Of a DNA stretch of 15,960 bases, positions 1-7,437 are shown piece by piece. The notes beneath the pieces were generated by a model. It saw nothing but the letters and a program-made list of their open reading frames with translations. It was not told where the DNA came from and searched no databases. Position numbers and translations under genes: made by a program. How positions within the stretch are numbered: the first letter of the stretch is position 1; the number at the start of each line of letters is the position of its first letter. Source of the stretch: Candidatus Thorarchaeota archaeon MP11T_1 (GTDB taxonomy: Archaea > Asgardarchaeota > Thorarchaeia > Thorarchaeales > Thorarchaeaceae). The stretch spans positions 1 through 15,960 of the forward strand of contig PJET01000139.1 of the NCBI GenBank assembly GCA_002825515.1, read 5' to 3'.

Positions 1-540
1 ATCTAATCGAGCCAGCTCAGAGGGAGCAGTATCCTTGGCTTTTAGCCAAACTCGAGGTTCCTCTTTTTTTGTGCTAGTACAGATAATCTTGTTATCAGAC
101 CAGAGACTAGTAAGATCGGATTTATGAAGTTGCCAACTCGAGGTTTCATGAGTGTCTTTCTGAATTGAAACAAGTCTTCCATCACTTGCTCCCACATAGA
201 AATAATCACCATGAAGTGTCGATGTTAGAGCATTATAACTTAATTCAAACCAACCAGTCATTCCCCAGGTTTCTTTCTTCCACACATAGACTCTACGTTC
301 ACATGTTGCAAAAACCTGAGTATCATCCACATCAACAATTAAAGGTGGAGTATCTGTTTCTCCTAGCTCAGCCACCAGTTGCCAATCAGTTTTGGACCAG
401 ACTCGAATTCTTTGGTCTTTGCAAGCAGCATAGAGAAATGACTCATCATATGTAAGGTCAACTGCAGGTGCCTCTAGTAGGATAACTTTTTCATAACTTA
501 CAGGCACAGAGTCATTTGAGCCTAAGGAGCTTTTATCCAT
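1..540 (-). CDS. WD40 beta-propeller protein, N-terminal part (cut by window edge)
   Basis: This frame is open for 180 codons from an ATG at 540 to the left edge, so the C-terminus is missing. A Shine-Dalgarno AAGGGGAGA lies at 545-553, about 4 nt before the ATG. The protein shows four WD40-like blades about 40 residues apart: near residues 26-48 (ending RIRVW), 67-87 (ending RRVYVW), 106-125 (YVGASDGRLVSI) and 145-165 (ending PRVW). Each has the pattern of a hydrophobic strand, a YxAxxD/ASDG-type turn and a terminal hydrophobic-W. There is no signal peptide or membrane segment, so it should be cytoplasmic. WD40 propellers are protein-interaction scaffolds; no specific partner can be read from the sequence. 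It is transcribed divergently from the coiled-coil/tubulin-family operon across a 211-bp gap, so shared control is possible but unproven. The family assignment is good and the function is unknown. Confidence 0.85.
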   Translation of the reverse strand, partial: MDKSSLGSNDSVPVSYEKVILLEAPAVDLTYDESFLYAACKDQRIRVWSKTDWQLVAELGETDTPPLIVDVDDTQVFATCERRVYVWKKETWGMTGWFELSYNALTSTLHGDYFYVGASDGRLVSIQKDTHETSSWQLHKSDLTSLWSDNKIICTSTKKEEPRVWLKAKDTAPSELARLD

Positions 541-544
541 AATG

Positions 545-553
545 TCTCCCCTT
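545..553 (-). promoter_or_regulatory. Shine-Dalgarno site of the WD40 gene
   Basis: Read on the minus strand this is AAGGGGAGA, a purine-rich site just upstream of the ATG at 540. It supports that start and supports a real gene in this frame, even though the frame has no stop inside the window. Confidence 0.6.
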
Positions 554-738
554 GAGATTCTGCAAGTACCATTCCGAATTTTGGAGTGCTTAAGGGTGTT
601 TCTTTCGGGGTTAAAATTGAGTTAGAACACGTGAAACAGTGATTTACAGTGTCTTAATACATAGTAAAATCGTTGAAAAGGGAGGACCCACACAGAAAGA
701 ACTTAAGACATCCACAATGAAGGATAGCCATATTAGAC

Positions 739-743
739 GGAGG
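739..743 (+). promoter_or_regulatory. Strong Shine-Dalgarno (GGAGG) deciding a TTG start
   Basis: GGAGG lies 8 nt before the TTG at 752. The next in-frame ATG (residue 27, nt 830) lies inside well-formed helical sequence and has no comparable site, so the TTG is the preferred start of the 896-residue protein. Confidence 0.7.
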
Positions 744-751
744 CAGGCATC

Positions 752-3442
752 TTGGATACCAGCGGATGGAGACGAGAATTAGATAAACTCGCCGAACTAA
801 AAGGAATCCTAGTTTCGGTAAATCCTGCGATGGAAGAACAGGCAGACCGTCAGGTTCGTCAACTCTATGACATCTTCGCAAACTTGACGAAATTAGATAA
901 CGATCTTGCCACAGCGGGATTTATGAAAAAAAGGAAGTTTCAGACTCAGGTGGATAAGACAGCTAGTGACTTGGAAACAGATTTCATGAGAGTGACTCGT
1001 GATTTTGCAGAATACTTCCGTAAGGAACTAAAGGACACACTTGCTATTGCACCAAAAATCCAGTCAATCAAGCCAGCAGAGGTAAAAGGAATATCAACAC
1101 TTAATTTTCCAGGCATTGGTGCTGGAGACCTTAAGGATTTTGAAAAGCTTCATGAGTTTGCAAAAGTGTTCTCCAAGCTATACTTGGTTATCCATGAAGA
1201 TGTTGCTCGAGAAGTCAAATCAGTCCTAGATGAGAACAAAGCCACGGTAGAAACTTATGAACGGCACATCACGATCGACAAAAGTGAAGTTGCAACCACA
1301 GTATCAAACAATGAGGTTTCAGGCCTCTCGCTCCGCGATCTTATCATTCTGAATGACAAACTTCAGACTGATAGAGAGTTTTTGGATGGCAGGAAGGATG
1401 AAGTAAGCAAGTTACTCAGTACTTCTCTTGTTGGCTCGACCGAGTCCCTTCAAGCATCTGTAGAAACTGCTGCTAAATTAGGCTTGGAATTACCCATGGA
1501 ATTCTCAAAGGAGCTCAGATTGATTGCGAGAGATGCTGCTAAAGCAGACACTTTGACATCCCTAGTGGCTCTAGAGAATCAGCTCCATTCGGCTCAGGTG
1601 AAAATGGCTAATGCACTCCGTGATAAGATCATTAACATAAAGCATGAAGTAACAACCAAAATTGTAGAGGGAGGAATCCCGACTACAGCAGAGGTGATCC
1701 CGACTCCACCTAATGTAAGTATAGAAGGAGATAACGTTGTATCCTTACTTTCTAGTTACCAGCGAATGGTGGAATGGGAAGGACAAGTTAAGATTGCACT
1801 CAAAGAACGTTTGTTCGAACTACTCGATGATGTTGAGAAGGCTACTGAAGCACCAGACGACGCAGGAGTAAAAGATGTCGTTGCTGTCCGTCAATTCATT
1901 GCAGATTCAAAGAAATCTTTGAAAACAGCAGAAATTAACGATATGGTCAGAATCTATCTCCAAGCAAAGTCAATGGACGACGAATATCGAAAGAATATCA
2001 CTGATAGTATTCGCGGTTATTTGGCAAAATTCAATGAGCTAGCAACATCAGCAGATAGAGTTTTGGACCATGCTCAATTGAGTAAGAAGGCTCCAAAGGT
2101 AGAAGAACTTGAGGGTGGAATTGTCTACTTGCTTGGTTCACTCACAAGTCTTCGAGGTGCAGTCGAGAGTGGTGTAGCAACATTTCGAGAAGCCTGTCAG
2201 CAGGAGATTGATGCTATTGTCCATGACCTACAGACGGTGAAACCAGCCTATGCAGAGATTTTCATGCCAATTATCGTAGAACTCGATGAAGGAGCAACAC
2301 GTATACAAGGCTTGGATGATTTTGCTGAAATCAAATCTGAAATGCGGTCTATCAAAGATGGCATTCTTGTCAAAGCTCAAGATGCTCTTGAGAACCTCAG
2401 ATACAGACTTGGTGTCAAGATCAGACTGGCTGCAGCTAAACTGATGGGCGCAGGCGTGGGAATTCCACCTGAAGCACAGGAAGCAATCAGTGAGTTGAAC
2501 AATGTTGGAGTTGCAGCTGACACAGTATTCAGCCTCCCAGCAATTGCACGAAAAATGGTCGAGATATATGAAAAGAAAATCCAAGACAAGATTATTGAAA
2601 AGCTTGGAACGGAGGTTGAGTCTCTCTCTACTAGCTTGGAGAGAGCAAGCAGCATTGGAGTGAAACTTAACAAAGAACTGAAGATGCTCAATGACCTTAA
2701 GAGTAATCCTCCATCTGAACTTGAAGAAGCAGCGGATGCATTTGATCAACTACAGAATCTTACTACCTCACCGAATGTTCACAAAAAGATTAGAGACCGC
2801 GTAGATGAAGCGTATGTGCAGATTAAGGGAGCGCTTTCACTTTTCGAACAGCAGGGAATGTCTGATTTTGTAGAACGGTTGAAAGTTCTCATTGAAAAAG
2901 TTCCATCTCAACTGGAAAAGGAGTCACCCCATGTCAACGAAGCACTGGACGTCTGTCTAACTCTATCGAATATTCAGGAAGAAATGCTCCAGATGATAAA
3001 GAGCATAGCTGGCAAGAGTGGTGAGTCTCATGTGGAGGAGTTGAAGACAAAGAGTCAGTATTATTCCACGATCGAACGAGTTATCGCAAAACATCCTGAT
3101 GATTTCAGCAAGATTGTTTTTGATATCAAGAAAATGGAAACACTTGAAGGAAGTCTCATTGAAGCGTTAGATCTAGATGATGCAATTACTAGCTTCCACG
3201 AATTGGAGGAATTACGAAGTCAGTGGTTGGATAAGGCTGTTGCAATGGATGACTGGCACAAGTCTCTTAGGATGTTCATGACTGGATTCAGTCCTGCAGC
3301 AAAACAAGATGAACGCGATAAGTTCATTGAAGATGCAATTAGGAAGGTAAAGGAAACCTATAGCCGAGAAGATATCAGTTCATACCTTAGCTGGGCAATT
3401 AAAGAGAGTGCTCAGGCTTTAGTCGATTCAAGAAAGAAATAG
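752..3442 (+). CDS. Large helical repeat/coiled-coil protein, first gene of a tubulin-family operon
   Basis: This 896-residue protein starts at a TTG with a good GGAGG site. It is almost entirely amphipathic helix, rich in E, K, D, L and A, with no signal peptide, membrane span or enzymatic motif, so it looks like a cytoplasmic structural or adaptor protein. Reading it against itself shows diverged internal repeats. A type A unit of about 60 residues appears at 238-296, 557-618 and 628-690 (small residues with a G-I/V-x-L/P turn, a helix, then a K-I-R/Q-D-K/R helix). A type B unit of about 48 residues appears at 318-365 and 447-494 (P-x-V-x-x-x-E-G, then V-x-x-LL-x-S). Residues 1-180 and 700-896 are helical without clear repeats. 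The tubulin-family GTPase gene follows after 14 nt, so co-transcription is near certain. I do not recognise the family. A spectrin- or talin-like rod that partners or organises the GTPase polymer is a reasonable guess only. Confidence 0.9.
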   Translation: MDTSGWRRELDKLAELKGILVSVNPAMEEQADRQVRQLYDIFANLTKLDNDLATAGFMKKRKFQTQVDKTASDLETDFMRVTRDFAEYFRKELKDTLAIAPKIQSIKPAEVKGISTLNFPGIGAGDLKDFEKLHEFAKVFSKLYLVIHEDVAREVKSVLDENKATVETYERHITIDKSEVATTVSNNEVSGLSLRDLIILNDKLQTDREFLDGRKDEVSKLLSTSLVGSTESLQASVETAAKLGLELPMEFSKELRLIARDAAKADTLTSLVALENQLHSAQVKMANALRDKIINIKHEVTTKIVEGGIPTTAEVIPTPPNVSIEGDNVVSLLSSYQRMVEWEGQVKIALKERLFELLDDVEKATEAPDDAGVKDVVAVRQFIADSKKSLKTAEINDMVRIYLQAKSMDDEYRKNITDSIRGYLAKFNELATSADRVLDHAQLSKKAPKVEELEGGIVYLLGSLTSLRGAVESGVATFREACQQEIDAIVHDLQTVKPAYAEIFMPIIVELDEGATRIQGLDDFAEIKSEMRSIKDGILVKAQDALENLRYRLGVKIRLAAAKLMGAGVGIPPEAQEAISELNNVGVAADTVFSLPAIARKMVEIYEKKIQDKIIEKLGTEVESLSTSLERASSIGVKLNKELKMLNDLKSNPPSELEEAADAFDQLQNLTTSPNVHKKIRDRVDEAYVQIKGALSLFEQQGMSDFVERLKVLIEKVPSQLEKESPHVNEALDVCLTLSNIQEEMLQMIKSIAGKSGESHVEELKTKSQYYSTIERVIAKHPDDFSKIVFDIKKMETLEGSLIEALDLDDAITSFHELEELRSQWLDKAVAMDDWHKSLRMFMTGFSPAAKQDERDKFIEDAIRKVKETYSREDISSYLSWAIKESAQALVDSRKK

Positions 3443-3456
3443 GAGAAAAAAAACCA

Positions 3457-4851
3457 ATGTTTGGAAGCAGTCCACCGAAAAAACCTGTTGAAATTGATGA
3501 TACAACAAAAGCAGCTGAAGTCTTCGCCATTGGAATTGGTGAATGTGGCTCAAACATTGTAGGGTCATATCTGCAAACAAGCAGAGACAAGAGACTACCA
3601 TCCAGAGTCAGGGGCTATTTGTTGATAAACACAGACAGAGCTGACCTAACTAAAGTTCGCCAAAAGTATGGAATTCCAAAAGAGAACACACTTCTTTATG
3701 GAGCTTCGGAAATTGGTGTGGGTGGTCGATTTATGGACGGGTACAATTCGATCATGGAGTCCAAGGATATCATCTTTGATCAGCTTGGAAATCTCGGATT
3801 CGAAGGAGTTTCAGGTTTCTGTATCTTCACAAGTCTTGGTGGTGGTACTGGATGTGGAGGTACACCTGCATTAATCGAGCTACTGAAACAGAGATTCCAG
3901 GAGGAGGAAGGACGTCGAATCTTCGTCTATGTTGTTGGAATCCTTCCATTTGAGGGTCAATCAAGTGAGGCGTTAAACTCAATCTGGGCGGTTTCAAAAT
4001 TACTACGTGCGCAGCTTCAAGAACGAGGTGCAGATCTCACAATCCTGCTTTCTAATAGAACGATGCTGAAGCGAATTCTCCAGTGGAGAAAAGGAGATAC
4101 TGTCGATTATCTCCGGAAGGAACTTGAAGTTGACATAGCTGATATTGACTCGATTGAAACCATGGTACCTTCAACTTTGGATGAGAGTTCTGATTTAGAG
4201 GCTAGAACTGAGCAAGCATTTGTAGAGCTTGTCAACCCCCTGGCTCTAGATGTTGTAGAGGCTATGCTTTCTCCTGGTGTTTGGGAGAAATCAAAGGACG
4301 TTTTCCCAACAACTGACCTTGCAGACTATGCAAGAAAACTAGACCCTGTTGTGGTTCCCGCGCTCTATACAGACATTGGTCTGATTCCTGACGCTGGCAG
4401 TATGCCAAAACAGCTAAAAACTATGATCGACTATGCTGTGATGGAATGTTCCTATGCCGATGTTGGTGAAGAGCCAAATGCAGAGAGTGTGTACTATGTC
4501 CTATCTGGACCTAGGCACATTGCGAAGGCAGAATTTGGTATGCATGTGAAAGAAGCATTAGACAAGTTCATTGCACCCGGGGCAGCAATAACCCCTTGCT
4601 ATGTGCAATATCATGAGGAAGACCCAAGGACAAACTTACTTCTTCTGCTTGGGCTACCTAAGATCCCTGAACTAGTCCAAATTATAAACGAAGCAACACA
4701 ACTGGTCAATCTACACAGTGGAGCCTCACCCCTCAAACAGGGGTGGTTCATGAGATCGAAAGGTACAACTCGAAAAGAGCTGGTTGATGCAATAAACGAC
4801 TTTCGTGAGTTATTCAGCTACTACATGACTCCAGGTGACACAATGGAATAG
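3457..4851 (+). CDS. Divergent tubulin/FtsZ-superfamily GTPase (CetZ-like)
   Basis: This 464-residue protein carries the nucleotide-binding loops of the tubulin/FtsZ family in order. They are T1 GIGECGSN (26-33), a T3-like glycine loop ASEIGVGGRF (83-92), the signature T4 loop GGGTGCGG (128-135), T5 GILPFEG (161-167), the guanine-contacting LSN (198-200), helix H7 (about 254-273), and a T7-like loop TTDLAD (285-290). T7 keeps both acidic residues of the FtsZ NxDxxD motif (D287, D290) but has Thr in place of Asn. The C-terminal activation domain is present (about 310-410). It is longer than usual FtsZ/CetZ (about 350-400 residues), with an insertion of about 45 residues near 205-250 before H7 and a short N-terminal extension. 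AGGAG (3441-3445) overlaps the stop of the upstream gene. It probably binds and hydrolyses GTP and polymerises. The operon context suggests a dedicated cytoskeletal or membrane-remodelling role rather than general cell division. It is not a canonical FtsZ. Confidence 0.87.
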   Translation: MFGSSPPKKPVEIDDTTKAAEVFAIGIGECGSNIVGSYLQTSRDKRLPSRVRGYLLINTDRADLTKVRQKYGIPKENTLLYGASEIGVGGRFMDGYNSIMESKDIIFDQLGNLGFEGVSGFCIFTSLGGGTGCGGTPALIELLKQRFQEEEGRRIFVYVVGILPFEGQSSEALNSIWAVSKLLRAQLQERGADLTILLSNRTMLKRILQWRKGDTVDYLRKELEVDIADIDSIETMVPSTLDESSDLEARTEQAFVELVNPLALDVVEAMLSPGVWEKSKDVFPTTDLADYARKLDPVVVPALYTDIGLIPDAGSMPKQLKTMIDYAVMECSYADVGEEPNAESVYYVLSGPRHIAKAEFGMHVKEALDKFIAPGAAITPCYVQYHEEDPRTNLLLLLGLPKIPELVQIINEATQLVNLHSGASPLKQGWFMRSKGTTRKELVDAINDFRELFSYYMTPGDTME

Positions 4852-4867
4852 AACTGGTGGTGACAGA

Positions 4868-5938
4868 ATGTCTGACTCCTCATCATTCCAATATGAAGAC
4901 CTCATAGATAGACTTCTTCTTATTGTCACCTTGAATTCAACACTCATTCACTTTCTTCTGAGCACTCAGGTTGAAGAAACTCTAGATCCTGATAGAGTTG
5001 ACTCTTTGACTCAAGGGCTCTTGAGAACACGCAAATGGATGGAGGAAGCTACCACAATGAAGGGGATTCCGCCATCCACACAGAATATCATGAGTCTAAT
5101 CGTGAAACGCCTCTCACAGATTGAGAGTCTTCTACCCAAATTATCGAATAAGGCCAGACAAATGGAATCTGGGACTGCTACACAAGAGATACTTTCTCTG
5201 CTTGAAGGGAGTGAGGTTCCAGCAGGACAGACAGCACCTACTGGAGGACCAGGAGCAGGACCTTCTGATAGTGAATTGGTCCCATTAGTGGGCGAGGAGC
5301 AACCAAAACCTGTCGAACCATTTCGCAAAGTCGATGTTGAAGATGACATGTTTGGTCTCATTGGTCAGAGCCAGAGATTAATCCAGCAATATTCGAAAAG
5401 ATGTCATATTCTCCTTCCGACTTTTTGGCTTGAATCTCTGAGAGAGATTCATCGATATAGATCTGACTCACCCTATTTTGGAGACGTTGTTGAGCTTCCG
5501 GCTCGAGTCTTGGTCAAAATAGCCAAAGGACTACTAACAGAAGCTCCAGGCGCAAGATTATTGCAGGATCTAATGAAACATCGTCAGCAAGAGAACTATC
5601 TGAATGGTTCCGAGATGGAACGAGTTGAAAGAGCAGTATCCAAATATTTCCAAGGGGTAGAACCGGTTCTCAAAGAGAACGAGCTTGATGTGAAAGAAAA
5701 AATCCTTGAAGCTCAAACGGCATTCGATGGTTTTGGGTGGGGTGGACCTGAACTCGAAAAACGCATCATTAAGAGACTGAATCAAGAGGTTGAGGAAGCT
5801 ATTCAAAATGCTGAGTCTGGTTCTGATCCTGCACGCCAGGTCATTTATGCGGAAATAGCGAAGCTACTTAGCAAACTTCAGCATGCCATTTTAGCTGAAT
5901 CGAGGCCAAGAGAGATTCTAGCTCAGATGAAACCCTGA
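4868..5938 (+). CDS. Two-domain helical protein, third gene of the tubulin-family operon
   Basis: A longer frame opens at a GTG at 4835 inside the previous gene, but GGTGGTGA (4855-4862) sits 5 nt before the ATG at 4868, giving a 356-residue protein. Residues 1-113 are helical, with a hydrophobic stretch at 16-31 that looks like a buried helix rather than a membrane span. Residues about 114-155 form a flexible Pro/Gly/Glu-rich linker (for example PTGGPGAGPS). Residues 156-356 are a second, mostly helical domain with conserved-looking aromatics (FW near 186-187, FGWGG at 289-293). There is no catalytic motif, signal peptide or metal site. Its start is 17 nt after the GTPase stop, so the two are translated together. 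By analogy with linker-containing partners of FtsZ it may be an adaptor, but I see no homology to SepF, ZipA or FtsA. The function is unknown. Confidence 0.88.
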   Translation: MSDSSSFQYEDLIDRLLLIVTLNSTLIHFLLSTQVEETLDPDRVDSLTQGLLRTRKWMEEATTMKGIPPSTQNIMSLIVKRLSQIESLLPKLSNKARQMESGTATQEILSLLEGSEVPAGQTAPTGGPGAGPSDSELVPLVGEEQPKPVEPFRKVDVEDDMFGLIGQSQRLIQQYSKRCHILLPTFWLESLREIHRYRSDSPYFGDVVELPARVLVKIAKGLLTEAPGARLLQDLMKHRQQENYLNGSEMERVERAVSKYFQGVEPVLKENELDVKEKILEAQTAFDGFGWGGPELEKRIIKRLNQEVEEAIQNAESGSDPARQVIYAEIAKLLSKLQHAILAESRPREILAQMKP

Positions 5939-5978
5939 ATCATCAGGACAGTAGAATTCAACACATTGGCATACATAG

Positions 5979-5990
5979 CCCATATAAGGG
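5979..5990 (+). promoter_or_regulatory. TATA-box-like promoter of the acyl-CoA synthetase gene
   Basis: CCCATATAAGGG is a near-palindrome with a TATA core about 40-50 nt before the ATG at 6030. An archaeal start site about 25 nt downstream would leave a leader of roughly 20 nt that includes the Shine-Dalgarno site. It lies in the only sizeable gap (91 bp) between the tubulin-family operon and this gene, which suggests independent transcription. Confidence 0.45.
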
Positions 5991-6018
5991 ATATTGGCAA
6001 CTCAGATTAAAGACATAC

Positions 6019-6026
6019 GAGGGTGA
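6019..6026 (+). promoter_or_regulatory. Shine-Dalgarno site GAGGGTGA
   Basis: This purine-rich site, close to the archaeal consensus GAGGTGA, ends 3 nt before the ATG at 6030 and supports that start. Confidence 0.55.
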
Positions 6027-6029
6027 GAG

Positions 6030-7436
6030 ATGACTGCTCTAAAGACGATGCTTAATCCTAAAGTGACTGCAGTAGTTGGTGTTTCCACATCCAATCCCTT
6101 CAGTCCTGGCAATGTGATTTTTCGAAAACTTGCATTTGAGAATGGTCTTCCAACGTATCCTATTAATCCGAAAGGAGGAACTGTTGAAGGAGTAGCAGTC
6201 CATAAATCAATCACTGAAGCTCCTGATGACATCGAATTAGCGGTGATTTCAGTTCAAGCAAAATATGTTGCAGGAGTATTAACTGAGTGCGGGGAGAAAA
6301 ATATCAAATCTGTTATCGTTGTGTCTGGCGGCTTTAGTGAGGTTGGAGAAACAGGTGCTAGTCTTCAATCTGAGATTGTTAAAATTGCAAACAAATATGG
6401 AATCTCAATGGTTGGACCAAATTGCATCGGAGTTTTTGTACCAGATATTCTTGATACTTTCTTCTTACCCTCAGAACGAGTAGCCAGACCCAGAAAAGGA
6501 TGTGTAGCAATTATTTCACAGAGCGGAGGGTGGCTAATAGAAAGACTAGAAGAATTTGCGGGGAGAGATGTCGGGATAGCTGCAGCTATATCAATAGGCA
6601 ATGCAGCGCAGACTAAAGTGACTGATTTCGTTGAATATTTTGGCAAAGAGGCTAATGTAGACGTTATTCTTGCTTACATCGAAGGATTTGTTGAAGGAGA
6701 AGGAAGACAATTCGTCGAAACTTGTAAGAAGATAGTACCAAAGAAACCAGTAATCGTCCTCAAAGGCGGAGAGTCAGAAGCAGGCCATCGCGCAACTCAA
6801 AGTCATACGTCATCACTAGCAGGAGACCATGCTGTGACTAATGCCGCTTTCAATCAGTATGGGATCATTCATGCATTAGATGAAGATGAGGTGATGGCGT
6901 ATGCAAAAGTTTTCTCTTTCAAACCGAAGAAAATGCAAGGACCCAGAGTTGGGACATTAACTGTCAGCGGTGGACATGGAGTCATCGCCAGTGATGAAGC
7001 GTCACAATATGGTCTCTTAATGCCATTATTCAGTAAGGAGCAGCAAGAATCCATGCGAAAAGCAATGACTCCAGCTTACCAGAATATTGCATCATTTCGT
7101 AATCCCTGCGACTTGACTGGAAGTGCATCAGATATTGATTATGAACGAGTTCTTGATAAGATGCTTGAATTCAAAAACATTGACGCAGCTCTTTTGCTCC
7201 TCCTACCATATGCTCCTGGAATTTCTCTTCAGATAGGAGCTCGCGTAGCTAATATTGCCAAAAGACACAACAAGACTGTGATTGCATACGTTCCAGATTT
7301 GGACAAGTATGAAGTTATTATTCGTGGATTCGAGTTGAATGGGATTGCAGTTGGTGACACCATTGAGGAAGCAGTCCAAATGCTAAATGGAATTCAAATA
7401 CGTTCCAAATACCTCAGACGAATAGGGATGACCTAG
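6030..7436 (+). CDS. ADP-forming acyl-CoA synthetase, alpha (CoA-ligase) subunit
   Basis: This 468-residue protein has the layout of the alpha subunit of archaeal ADP-forming acetyl/acyl-CoA synthetases, which convert an acyl-CoA, ADP and phosphate to the acid, CoA and ATP. An N-terminal Rossmann CoA-binding domain (VVGVSTSNPFSPGNVI, 15-30; GPNCIGV, 129-135) is followed by succinyl-CoA-ligase-like domains with ISQSGG (162-167). The motif QSHTSSLAGD holds His259, which matches the phosphorylated histidine of the characterised alpha subunits (His257 region). There is no ATP-grasp beta domain: the protein ends at the usual alpha-subunit length and the next gene is unrelated and on the opposite strand. 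A separately encoded beta subunit is expected, as in Pyrococcus. The acyl substrate cannot be deduced. Its stop is one nucleotide away from the stop of the convergent IPP isomerase gene. Confidence 0.92.
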   Translation: MTALKTMLNPKVTAVVGVSTSNPFSPGNVIFRKLAFENGLPTYPINPKGGTVEGVAVHKSITEAPDDIELAVISVQAKYVAGVLTECGEKNIKSVIVVSGGFSEVGETGASLQSEIVKIANKYGISMVGPNCIGVFVPDILDTFFLPSERVARPRKGCVAIISQSGGWLIERLEEFAGRDVGIAAAISIGNAAQTKVTDFVEYFGKEANVDVILAYIEGFVEGEGRQFVETCKKIVPKKPVIVLKGGESEAGHRATQSHTSSLAGDHAVTNAAFNQYGIIHALDEDEVMAYAKVFSFKPKKMQGPRVGTLTVSGGHGVIASDEASQYGLLMPLFSKEQQESMRKAMTPAYQNIASFRNPCDLTGSASDIDYERVLDKMLEFKNIDAALLLLLPYAPGISLQIGARVANIAKRHNKTVIAYVPDLDKYEVIIRGFELNGIAVGDTIEEAVQMLNGIQIRSKYLRRIGMT

Positions 7437-7437
7437 C

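Larger units (their letters stand above)
541..751. promoter_or_regulatory. Divergent intergenic region between WD40 gene and tubulin-family operon
   Basis: No gene is visible in these 211 bp, and they must hold promoters for both directions. AT-rich TATA candidates are TTAAAATT at 611-618, placed well for the minus-strand WD40 gene, and TTAATACATA around 653-662, placed well for the plus-strand operon with a leader of about 70 nt. Neither is a strong match. The hexamer ACAGTG occurs twice, at 636-641 and 646-651, with starts exactly 10 bp apart. This is one helical turn and lies between the two candidate TATA boxes, so it could be a small operator. All of this is inferred from position only. 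Confidence 0.35.

Noticed and set aside
165..455. Plus-strand open frame of 96 codons at the left edge
   Set aside because: It lies opposite the WD40 gene, which has clear propeller blades and a ribosome-binding site. The His/Gln-rich translation of this frame looks like an antisense shadow.
2228..2749. Minus-strand open frames of 173 and 104 codons inside the 896-residue gene
   Set aside because: Their Cys/Phe/Ser-rich compositions are typical of antisense translation; they have no supporting ribosome-binding sites and overlap a well-supported helical protein.
3457..4851. Calling the GTPase canonical FtsZ
   Set aside because: The T7 loop lacks the Asn, there is an insertion before H7, the length is 464 residues, and there are no division genes nearby. 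Only superfamily membership is safe.
4835..4867. GTG start at 4835 for the third cytoskeletal-operon gene
   Set aside because: It lies inside the GTPase gene, and a better site (GGTGGTGA) precedes the ATG at 4868.
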